Part shown: piece by piece, positions 5,570-11,818 of the stretch | Layout: each line of letters opens with the position of its first letter | How positions within the stretch are numbered: position 1 is the stretch's first letter | DNA from: Selenomonas sp. | GTDB taxonomy: Bacteria > Bacillota > Negativicutes > Selenomonadales > Selenomonadaceae | DNA length: 11,818 nucleotides | Assembly (NCBI RefSeq): GCF_022771645.1 | Contig: NZ_JALFCU010000102.1 | Location: 1 to 11,818 of the forward strand | Direction of reading: 5' to 3' | Made by a program: the position numbers and the translations under genes | The notes under the pieces: generated by a model | Told to the model about the DNA's origin: nothing | The model's database searches: none | Seen by the model: only the letters and a program-made list of their open reading frames with translations

Positions 5570-8128
5570 ATGCAATTACTCTATAACATCGCGGCCATCC
5601 TCGTAGCCATCCTCATCATCCCGGTGTTCATGGTCCGCGCCGTGCGCGAAAAGGGATTTGTCGAGCGCATCAAGCAGAGCCTCGGCTTTTTCCCACCGCA
5701 CGCGCTCGACAAAGTCGCGAACAAGGACTGCATCTGGGTGCACGCGGCGTCCGTCGGCGAGATCGTCGCGACGAGCCCGCTCATCAAGGAGTTCCGTCGC
5801 GAATTCCCGAAGAGCCCGATCCTCGTGTCCGTCGTCACGACGAGCGGCTACGAGATGGCGAACCGCATCATCAAGGACGCGGACGCGATCATCTATTTCC
5901 CGCTCGACCTGCCGTGGCTCGCGGGCCATGTGCTGAAGCGCATCCGCCCGCGCGTCTACCTGCCGGTCGAGACGGAGCTCTGGCCGAACTTCCTGAAGAC
6001 GTGCCGCGAGATCCACGTGCCCGTCATGATGGTCAACGGCCGCATCAGCGATAAGAGCGTCAAGCAGTACAAGCACCTGCACGGCATCCTGCGCGACATG
6101 ATCGGCACGGTGAAGCAGTTCGCCATGCAGTCGCCGATCGATGCGGACTACATCAAGCGCCTCGGCGCGCCGCAGGAGCTCGTCATCATCACGGGCAACA
6201 CGAAGTTCGACCAGACGTACACGGATGTCTCGACGGAGGAAAAAGAAGAAATTTTGCAGGCGATGTGCCTGAAAGACAATGACGGCATCTTCCTCGCAGG
6301 CTCGTCGCATCGCGGCGAGGAACAGCCCGTGCTCGAAGCGTTCCGGGCCGTGCGCGAAAATCATCCGCGCGCGCGCCTCGTCATCGCGCCGCGCGAGCTA
6401 CTGCGCACGACGGAGGTCGTGCACATCTGCAAGAAAGCTGGTTTCGACGTTGCGACGCGCACGGAGCTCCAGAAGGCGCCGCGCCCGGCAGAGAATCCGC
6501 CCGACATCGTCATCCTCGACACGATCGGCGAGCTCGGCAAGGTCTACAGCATCGGCGACGTCGTCTATGTCGGCGGCAGCCTCGTCATGCACGGCGGCCA
6601 CAATATCCTCGAGCCCGCAGCGCATGGCAAGGCCATCATCGTCGGCCACCATATGTTCAACTTCAAGGACACGTACGCGCTGTTCAAGAACAGGAGCGCC
6701 TGCCTCACGGTCAAGAACGGCCGCGAGCTCGCCGAGGCGGTCACGAAGCTCTTTGACGATCCCGCACACCGCCACCGCATGGAGGAGGAGACGCGCGCCA
6801 TCGTCCAGGAGAACAAGGGCGCATCTAGGAAATCTGCCGTCATCTTGCGCAACATGCTCGAGAAGTACGAGCGCGATGCGGCGAACCTGCATCTCGTGCG
6901 TTCGACGCAGAAGATTGAGAACGTCAAGACGTACTTCATCGACCTCGTGCACAGCAAGGAGGTCCACGGTGTCGGCCTGCACATCGTCATGGCCGTGCTA
7001 CACGTCTTTTCCCTCATTTACGCCGCGCTGCTGAATCTCAAGCTCGCGACGTATTCCATCGGCCTCCAGAAGCGCAAGAAGCTGCCGTGCTTCGTCATCA
7101 GCCTCGGCAATGTGACGGTCGGCGGCACGGGCAAGACACCGACGGCGCAGCGTCTCGCGAGCGACATCCGCGACATGGGCTACCGCGTCGTCATCCTGAA
7201 CCGCGGCTACCGCGCGAAATGGCACGGCGAGGTCGGCGTCGTCTCGGACGGCCGCCAGCTGCACATGGAGGCGTCGGAGGCCGGCGACGAGGCGTACATG
7301 CTCGCGAAGCATCTGCCGAATGTCCCGGTGCTCATCGGCGCGGAACGCGCCGTGACCGGACAGTACGCCATCGACCATTTCGGCGCCGAGGTCGCGATCC
7401 TCGACGACGGCTACCAGCATTGGCAGCTCGAGCGCGACATGGACATCCTGCTCGTCGATGCGGTCAACGTGTTCGGCAATGGCTACATCCTGCCGCGCGG
7501 CACGCTGCGCGAGCCGATCTCGCACATCAGCCGCGCGGACGTCTGCCTCCTCACGAAAGTCGACCAGGCGGCGGCGGGCTCGCGCACGTACATCCACGAC
7601 ACGCTGAAGAAATACAACGACCATGCCGCCATCGTCGAGAGCATCCATCAGCCGCGCTGTTTCATGCCGCTCTACGAATGGTGCATGAACATCGGCGGCG
7701 ACGGCATCGACGTCAGCGCCATGGCCGGCAAGCGCGTCGTCGCCGTCTCGGCCATCGGCAACCCGGCGTCGTTCGAGCAGACGCTTTCCGACATCGGCGC
7801 CTCCATCATCGAGAGCCAGCGCTACCCCGACCACCACGACTACACGGCGCAGGAAATGCGCGACGTGCTCGAACAGGCCGAAGCGAAAGGAGCGGAGGCC
7901 ATCGTCATCACGGAAAAAGACGCCGTGAAGATTCCACTCGACATCGTCAACGAAAACTGGCCGATCCCCGTCTACGTCATCTGTGTCGAGGTCACGTTCC
8001 AGGCCGGCAAGAAAGCGTTCCTCGCCATGCTCCAGACAAAGCTCGAAGAACGCTTCGGCCGCGCGCCGAAACCCATCCCGATCGAAGAGGATCCGGTGCA
8101 ACCATCGGAGAAAGAAGGCACGTTATGA
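5570..8128 (+). CDS. waaA-lpxK: Bifunctional Kdo transferase / tetraacyldisaccharide 4'-kinase (WaaA-LpxK fusion)
   Basis: One 852-residue frame holds two lipid A enzymes. Residues 1 to about 435 are WaaA/KdtA (GT30), which transfers Kdo from CMP-Kdo to lipid IVA. It has an N-terminal membrane anchor (about 3-24), the catalytic Glu of SVGE (E64), PVETELWPN (132-140), and the GGSLVMHGGHNILEPAAHGK block (335-354). Residues from about 465 are LpxK, the kinase that adds the 4'-phosphate to make lipid IVA. It has a hydrophobic segment (about 468-490), P-loop GNVTVGGTGKTP (513-524), NRGY (544-547), DDGYQH (612-617) and TEKDAV (781-786). Both halves look complete and active. The kinase step precedes the transferase step, so domain order is the reverse of reaction order. 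The ATG follows GGAAGGGGAA with good spacing, 15 nt after msbA. A perfect Shine-Dalgarno-like octamer lies at the domain junction. No stop or frameshift separates the halves. Confidence 0.95.
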   Translation: MQLLYNIAAILVAILIIPVFMVRAVREKGFVERIKQSLGFFPPHALDKVANKDCIWVHAASVGEIVATSPLIKEFRREFPKSPILVSVVTTSGYEMANRIIKDADAIIYFPLDLPWLAGHVLKRIRPRVYLPVETELWPNFLKTCREIHVPVMMVNGRISDKSVKQYKHLHGILRDMIGTVKQFAMQSPIDADYIKRLGAPQELVIITGNTKFDQTYTDVSTEEKEEILQAMCLKDNDGIFLAGSSHRGEEQPVLEAFRAVRENHPRARLVIAPRELLRTTEVVHICKKAGFDVATRTELQKAPRPAENPPDIVILDTIGELGKVYSIGDVVYVGGSLVMHGGHNILEPAAHGKAIIVGHHMFNFKDTYALFKNRSACLTVKNGRELAEAVTKLFDDPAHRHRMEEETRAIVQENKGASRKSAVILRNMLEKYERDAANLHLVRSTQKIENVKTYFIDLVHSKEVHGVGLHIVMAVLHVFSLIYAALLNLKLATYSIGLQKRKKLPCFVISLGNVTVGGTGKTPTAQRLASDIRDMGYRVVILNRGYRAKWHGEVGVVSDGRQLHMEASEAGDEAYMLAKHLPNVPVLIGAERAVTGQYAIDHFGAEVAILDDGYQHWQLERDMDILLVDAVNVFGNGYILPRGTLREPISHISRADVCLLTKVDQAAAGSRTYIHDTLKKYNDHAAIVESIHQPRCFMPLYEWCMNIGGDGIDVSAMAGKRVVAVSAIGNPASFEQTLSDIGASIIESQRYPDHHDYTAQEMRDVLEQAEAKGAEAIVITEKDAVKIPLDIVNENWPIPVYVICVEVTFQAGKKAFLAMLQTKLEERFGRAPKPIPIEEDPVQPSEKEGTL
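6956..6963 (+). promoter_or_regulatory. Perfect Shine-Dalgarno-like octamer at the WaaA/LpxK junction
   Basis: AAGGAGGT lies within codons for S-K-E-V (462-465), exactly between the end of WaaA and the membrane segment that opens LpxK. In-frame candidate starts are CTG at 6977 (13 nt away) and ATG at 6989 (25 nt), both farther than ideal. It may be a relic of a separate lpxK ribosome site, or chance, since AAG-GAG-GTC is the favoured spelling of K-E-V in this GC-rich gene. Confidence 0.4.
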
Positions 8129-8883
8129 GCCACAAGACCCTTTGCGTCATCCCCGCGCGCTATGCATCGACGCGCCTGCCGGGGAAACCGCTGAAAGACA
8201 TCGCCGGCGAGCCGATGATCTGCCGCGTCTACGACCGCGCGAGCCTCGCGCAGCGCACGGAGGCGACGGTCGTCGCGACGGACGACAAGCGCATCGAGAC
8301 CGTCGTCGAGGCGCATGGCGGCCACGCCGTCATGACGAAGAAAGACCATCCGACCGGCACGGACCGCCTCGCCGAGGTTGCGGAAAAGCTCCCCGACTAC
8401 GACCTCATCATCAACGTGCAGGGCGACGAGCCCTTGATCGATCCTGACCTCATCGACAGCCTCGCGGCCGCGTTCGACGACGATCCCGAGCTCCAGATGG
8501 CGACGGTCAAGACGGAAATCGCCGACGAAGCCGAGCAGGCGAATCCGAACAACGTCAAGGTCGTCACGGACAAGAACGGTTACGCGCTCTATTTCTCGCG
8601 GTCGCTCCTCCCGTATCCGCGCCACCACCTCGGCATCCCCGTGTACAAGCACATCGGCATTTACGCGTACAAGCGCGATTTCCTGCTGAAATACGCAAAG
8701 CTCGAACCGACGCCACTCGAACGTGCCGAGAGCCTCGAGCAGCTGCGTGCACTCGAGAACGGCTACCGCATCAAGGTCATCGAGACGACGAGCCGTTTCG
8801 TCGGCGTCGACACGGAGGAAGACCTTGCGGAGGTCAATCGCATCTACAAAGACATGCTTGCTCATGAAGCGAAAGGGGAATGA
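8125..8883 (+). CDS. kdsB: 3-deoxy-manno-octulosonate cytidylyltransferase (CMP-Kdo synthetase)
   Basis: Activates Kdo with CTP to CMP-Kdo, the donor used by the WaaA half of the preceding gene. It is cytoplasmic and Mg-dependent. The 252 residues match the family (248 in E. coli). Motifs are IPARYASTRLPGKPL (9-23), the nucleotide-binding signature; VQGDEP (98-103), with D101 as a likely metal ligand; FSRSLLPYPR (157-166); HIGIYAY (176-182); and GVDTEEDL (227-234), with D229 as the second likely metal ligand. The ATG overlaps the stop of waaA-lpxK by 4 nt (ATGA), with AAGAAGG just upstream, which points to coupled translation. The same frame stays open far upstream through the lpxK region, but that part is a shadow without family similarity. 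Confidence 0.97.
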   Translation: MSHKTLCVIPARYASTRLPGKPLKDIAGEPMICRVYDRASLAQRTEATVVATDDKRIETVVEAHGGHAVMTKKDHPTGTDRLAEVAEKLPDYDLIINVQGDEPLIDPDLIDSLAAAFDDDPELQMATVKTEIADEAEQANPNNVKVVTDKNGYALYFSRSLLPYPRHHLGIPVYKHIGIYAYKRDFLLKYAKLEPTPLERAESLEQLRALENGYRIKVIETTSRFVGVDTEEDLAEVNRIYKDMLAHEAKGE

Positions 8884-8886
8884 CAG

Positions 8887-9717
8887 ATGAACAAGGTAAA
8901 AGTCGGCAATTTCCTCATCGGCGGTGACGAGCCGCTGGCGGTGCTCGCAGGCCCGTGCGTGCTCGAAAGCCTCGAGCGCGCGCTCCTCATCGGCCGCACG
9001 GCGAAGGACATCTGCCAGCGCCTCGGCGTGAATTACGTGTTCAAGGCCTCGTTTGACAAGGCGAACCGCTCGTCGTTCCACAGCTTCCGCGGCCCCGGCC
9101 TCGAACAGGGCGTCGAGTGGCTCGGCAAGATCAAGGAAGAGCTCGGCGTGCCTGTCGTTACGGACATCCACGAGAGCTACCAGGCGGAGCCCGTCGCGAA
9201 GGTCGCGGACATCCTGCAGATCCCCGCGTTCCTCTGCCGCCAGACCGACCTCCTGCACGCCGCTGCCCAGACGGGCCGCGTCGTCAACGTGAAAAAAGGC
9301 CAGTTCCTTGCGCCGGATGATATGCGAAACGTCGTCGACAAGCTGCACGAGAGCGGCTGCGACCAGATCCTCCTGACGGAGCGCGGCGCATCGTTCGGCT
9401 ACCACAACCTCGTCGTCGACATGAGGAGCCTCCCCATTATGCGGAGTTTTGGCTATCCCGTCGTCTTCGACGGCACGCACAGCGTTCAGCTGCCGGGCGG
9501 CAATGGCACGACGTCTGCGGGCAACCGCGAGTATGTCGGCAACCTCGTCCGCGCCGCCGTCGGCTGCGGCGTCGACGCGCTGTTCCTCGAAGTGCACGAC
9601 AACCCCGAGGAAGCCCTCTCCGACGGCCCGAACATGGTCTACCTCGACAAGCTCGAAGAACTGCTGACGGAAGCGCTCGCCATCCACAAGATCGTGCAAA
9701 AGAATCATCCGTGCTGA
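8887..9717 (+). CDS. kdsA: 3-deoxy-8-phosphooctulonate synthase, metal-dependent type
   Basis: Condenses arabinose 5-phosphate with phosphoenolpyruvate to Kdo 8-phosphate. The 276 residues fit the family. Motifs include AGPCVLES (21-28), FKASFDKANRSS (52-63), TDIHE (92-96), AFLCRQTDL (114-122), NVKKGQF (134-140), TERGASFGY (164-172) and FDGTHSVQLPGG (194-205). All four ligands of the metal-dependent class are present: C24, H198, E235 and D246, by comparison with the Aquifex enzyme from memory. In the metal-free E. coli type the Cys is Asn. The ATG lies 3 nt after the kdsB stop with AAAGGGG at a suitable distance. It uses the product of KdsD encoded next, and its own product goes to KdsC. Confidence 0.97.
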   Translation: MNKVKVGNFLIGGDEPLAVLAGPCVLESLERALLIGRTAKDICQRLGVNYVFKASFDKANRSSFHSFRGPGLEQGVEWLGKIKEELGVPVVTDIHESYQAEPVAKVADILQIPAFLCRQTDLLHAAAQTGRVVNVKKGQFLAPDDMRNVVDKLHESGCDQILLTERGASFGYHNLVVDMRSLPIMRSFGYPVVFDGTHSVQLPGGNGTTSAGNREYVGNLVRAAVGCGVDALFLEVHDNPEEALSDGPNMVYLDKLEELLTEALAIHKIVQKNHPC

Positions 9718-9731
9718 TAAAGGACTCCTAT

Positions 9732-10712
9732 ATGAATAACTCCACCATCAAAGAAAAAGCCATCGAGACGCTCGAAATCGAAGCGGCTGCCGTCCAGAAG
9801 CTCACGGAGCGCATCGACGACGAGTTCATCGCAGCGCTCCAGTGCATCCTCGATTGCAAAGCCCGTGTCATCATCACAGGCATGGGCAAGAGCGGCCACG
9901 TCGGCCGCAAGATTGCGGCGACGCTCGCCTCGACCGGCACGCCGTCGTTCTTCCTGCACCCGGCGGAGGCATTCCACGGCGACCTCGGCATGGTCACGGA
10001 GCAGGACGTCGTCATCGCCATTTCGAACAGCGGCGAGTCCTCGGAGATCGTGAACATCCTGCCGATCATCCGCCGCATCGGCGCGACGATCATCGCCATG
10101 AGCGGCCGCCGCGAGTCGCAGCTCGGGCAGTTTGCTGACTACTTCATCGACATCTCCGTCGAGCGCGAAGCGTGCCCGCTCGGCCTCGCGCCGACGGCGA
10201 GCACGACGGCGACGCTCGCCATGGGCGATGCCATCGCCATGGCGCTCATGAGCTGCCGCAACTTCACGAGCCAGGATTTTGCGCTGTTCCATCCGGGCGG
10301 CGCGCTCGGTCGTCGCCTGCTGCTGACGGTGAAAAACGTCATGCACACGGATGATGACAACCCGCTCATCCACAAGGGCAAGACGGCGAAGGACGCGCTG
10401 TTCGTCATGACGGACAAAGGCCTCGGTGCCGCGTCGGTCATTGACGACGACGGCAAATTCCTCGGCCTCATTACGGATGGCATCATCCGCCGCGCGCTCG
10501 CGAAGGACAACAACTTCCTCGACGAACCCGTCGAGAGCATCATGTTCACGTCGCCGCTCATCATCGGCCCGGACAAGATGGCCGCGCAGGCGCTCCACGT
10601 CATGGAGCAGCACAAGCCGAACCCCGTGACCGTCCTCCCCGTCATCGACGCGGAGAACCGTCCGATCGGCATGGTGCATCTGACCGACCTCCTGCGGCAG
10701 GGCGTCGTGTGA
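9732..10712 (+). CDS. kdsD: D-arabinose-5-phosphate isomerase (KdsD/KpsF family)
   Basis: Converts ribulose 5-phosphate to arabinose 5-phosphate, the first step of Kdo synthesis. The 326 residues are an SIS sugar-isomerase domain followed by two CBS domains, the full-length form as in E. coli KdsD (328). SIS motifs are GMGKSGHVG (50-58), ISNSGESSE (97-105), EREACPLGLAPT (144-155) and FHPGGALGRRL (186-196). K53, E105, E146 and H187 align with the four E. coli catalytic residues (K59, E111, E152, H193, from memory). CBS repeats span about 203-262 and 268-324. I chose ATG 9732, with AAAGGA 7 nt before it. A GTG at 9711 in frame would add seven residues and overlap the kdsA stop, but it has a poorer ribosome site. 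In this operon it serves Kdo synthesis rather than a capsule locus. Confidence 0.95.
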   Translation: MNNSTIKEKAIETLEIEAAAVQKLTERIDDEFIAALQCILDCKARVIITGMGKSGHVGRKIAATLASTGTPSFFLHPAEAFHGDLGMVTEQDVVIAISNSGESSEIVNILPIIRRIGATIIAMSGRRESQLGQFADYFIDISVEREACPLGLAPTASTTATLAMGDAIAMALMSCRNFTSQDFALFHPGGALGRRLLLTVKNVMHTDDDNPLIHKGKTAKDALFVMTDKGLGAASVIDDDGKFLGLITDGIIRRALAKDNNFLDEPVESIMFTSPLIIGPDKMAAQALHVMEQHKPNPVTVLPVIDAENRPIGMVHLTDLLRQGVV

Positions 10713-10750
10713 GAGGATTCAGTTCATTTTCAGAATATCTTGAGGTTGCT

Positions 10751-11332
10751 ATGGTTTCATTGGCACAAACAGCCGTGGAGCGCGCGAAGCGCGTGCGGCT
10801 CATCATCTTTGATGTCGACGGCGTCCTGACGGACGGCGGCATCTACATCGGGACGGAGGGCGAACTTTTCAAAGCGTTCCATTGCCGCGATGGCATGGGC
10901 ATCACGCTCGCGCGCAAAGCGGGGCTGAAGACCGCGATCATCACGGGCCGCACGTCCGCGCAGGTCGCGCACCGCGCGGGCGAGCTCCACATCGATGCCG
11001 TCCATCAGGGCTGCATGGACAAGCGCGCAGCGTACCGCGAACTGAAAGAGCAGTTCGACGTGACCGACGCGGAAGTCGCCTACGTCGGCGACGACCTCAT
11101 CGACCTGCCGACGATGCTGCAATGCGGCTTTCCCGCCGCCGTCGCCGACGCGAGCGAAGAAGTCCGCGAGGCCGCGGCCTACGTCGCCCGATACGAGGGC
11201 GGCCACGGCGCCGTCCGCGACGTCATCGAGTACATCCTCAAAGCGCAAGGGCGCTGGCAGGAGACGATCGCGTCGTTCTACGACGTGACGGGCGAGGCGG
11301 ACACGAAACCGACGAACGGCCTCGCACAATAA
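10751..11332 (+). CDS. kdsC: 3-deoxy-D-manno-octulosonate 8-phosphate phosphatase
   Basis: A cap-less HAD-superfamily phosphatase (works as a tetramer in known cases) that removes the phosphate from Kdo 8-phosphate before KdsB activates the sugar. The 193 residues fit the family (188 in E. coli). HAD motif I is DVDGVLTDG (D21 nucleophile, D23 acid), motif II ITGRTS (64-69), motif III K91 in MDKRAAY, and motif IV VGDDLIDLP (112-120). The start is ATG 10751 with TGAGG 5 nt upstream. An alternative GTG at 10709 would overlap the kdsD stop as GTGA and add 14 residues unlike the family. The 38-nt gap before it is clearly AT-richer than the genes around it. The last 20 residues (TGEADTKPTNG...) look like a free tail. 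Confidence 0.95.
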   Translation: MVSLAQTAVERAKRVRLIIFDVDGVLTDGGIYIGTEGELFKAFHCRDGMGITLARKAGLKTAIITGRTSAQVAHRAGELHIDAVHQGCMDKRAAYRELKEQFDVTDAEVAYVGDDLIDLPTMLQCGFPAAVADASEEVREAAAYVARYEGGHGAVRDVIEYILKAQGRWQETIASFYDVTGEADTKPTNGLAQ

Positions 11333-11348
11333 ATTTTCCGTTTTCAAC

Positions 11349-11370
11349 AAAGGAGCGCATGCATCCATGA
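11349..11370 (+). promoter_or_regulatory. Ribosome site of lpxL with an overlapping three-codon mini-ORF
   Basis: AAAGGAG (11349-11355) precedes two ATGs. The first (11359) is only 3 nt away and encodes M-H-P-stop. Its TGA overlaps the second ATG (11367) as ATGA. The second, 11 nt from the Shine-Dalgarno, opens the acyltransferase. Confidence 0.5.
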
Positions 11371-11818
11371 TCTACAAATCGCTGATGGCGCTGAGCTGGA
11401 TCGTCTGCCATACGCCGTACCGCCTCCTCATGGGCGCGGGATGGGTGCTCGGGGGCCTCTACTATCTGCTCATCAAGAAAGAACGCGAGCGCGCCGTCTC
11501 GCAGATGATGATGTCGCTCCAGATCTCGGAGGAGGAGGCGCGGCGCACCGTCCGCGCGTCGTTCGTGAACCTCGCGCGCAACGTGCTCGAGATCCTCTAC
11601 ATGCCGCATCTCAACGAGCAAAATTTCCACGAGTACATCGAGATTGACCACCTCGAGCGCATGAAGGCCGCGCTCGCCGAAGGCCATGGCGTCGTTGTCC
11701 TCACGGGCCACATCGGTACCTGGGAATGGCTGTCGGCGTCGTTCACGCTGAACGGCCTCCCCGTCACGGCCATCGCGAAGCCGCAGCCGAACATCCAGTA
11801 CACGCAGGTGCTCGACGA
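11367..11818 (+). CDS. Lipid A biosynthesis acyltransferase, LpxL/HtrB family (3' end beyond window)
   Basis: Only the first 150 codons are present. The protein belongs to the LpxL/LpxM lysophospholipid acyltransferase-like family, which adds secondary acyl chains to Kdo-lipid IVA at the inner membrane. A hydrophobic stretch (about 5-36) gives the N-terminal membrane anchor. The catalytic H-x4-E/D motif is H115 to E120 in TGHIGTWEW. The upstream pattern NLARNVLEILYMP (68-80) is also family-like. The start is ATG 11367, 34 nt after the kdsC stop. A position after the Kdo genes fits an enzyme that acts on Kdo-bearing lipid A. Sequence cannot tell LpxL from LpxM or LpxP specificity, so I give no symbol. 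The gene continues past 11818. Confidence 0.9.
   Translation, partial: MIYKSLMALSWIVCHTPYRLLMGAGWVLGGLYYLLIKKERERAVSQMMMSLQISEEEARRTVRASFVNLARNVLEILYMPHLNEQNFHEYIEIDHLERMKAALAEGHGVVVLTGHIGTWEWLSASFTLNGLPVTAIAKPQPNIQYTQVLD

Noticed and set aside
7087..8124. Open frame in front of kdsB that would give a 598-residue product
   Set aside because: The upstream part is an Arg/His/Pro-rich shadow of lpxK in another frame. KdsB similarity starts only at ATG 8125.
7972..9708. Very long - strand open frame (578 codons) opposite kdsB and kdsA, with similar ones at 2594-3778, 4343-5575, 6998-8101 and 9705-10679
   Set aside because: They are Arg/Asp/Val/Ala-rich, show no known motifs and lie opposite clear essential genes. 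They stay open because the GC-rich coding strand avoids TTA, CTA and TCA codons.
9711..9731. GTG start for kdsD overlapping the kdsA stop
   Set aside because: The extra seven residues are not family-like, and ATG 9732 has a well-spaced AAAGGA.
1..11818. tRNA, rRNA, prophage, toxin-antitoxin or defence genes
   Set aside because: None seen on either strand. Apart from the accessory block on the left, every gene has an established lipid A or Kdo role.

Overview
The window looks like a chromosomal segment of a diderm, LPS-making Firmicute (class Negativicutes, most like the GC-rich Selenomonas/Mitsuokella group). This assignment is inference. It rests on three things: a strongly GC-rich gene set with codons ending in G or C, a compact lipid A/Kdo operon in an order I associate with that group, and a waaA-lpxK fusion. 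I could run no database search.

Left part (1-2340) is accessory and visibly less GC-rich. Positions 1-135 hold no gene I can support, only an imperfect hairpin followed by six T. A family 2 glycosyltransferase with a C-terminal Rossmann-like domain follows on the + strand. Its reading frame has lost the normal N-terminus, so I treat it as a broken gene. It converges on an Rpn-family PD-(D/E)XK nuclease/transposase-like gene on the - strand (1417-2340), and a bidirectional terminator (1378-1407) lies between them. The Rpn gene contains a run of 12-bp repeats.

Positions 2341-2647 carry a plausible promoter for rpn on the - strand, a + strand terminator with no gene in front of it (2527-2560), and a good sigma-70-type promoter (2578-2605). 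Right part (2648-11818) is one tightly packed + strand operon with no internal terminator seen: lpxB, msbA, a waaA-lpxK fusion, kdsB, kdsA, kdsD, kdsC, and the start of an lpxL/htrB-type acyltransferase cut by the window end.

Together these genes cover the pathway from lipid A disaccharide formation onward. LpxB makes the disaccharide-1-phosphate, LpxK adds the 4'-phosphate, WaaA adds Kdo, LpxL adds a secondary acyl chain, and MsbA flips the product across the inner membrane. KdsD, KdsA, KdsC and KdsB supply CMP-Kdo. The early steps (LpxA, LpxC, LpxD, LpxH or LpxI) are not in the window.

I see no clearly undescribed system. The points most worth a second look are the WaaA-LpxK fusion, with a perfect Shine-Dalgarno-like 8-mer at its domain junction; the disrupted glycosyltransferase; and the orphan terminator next to the lpxB promoter.
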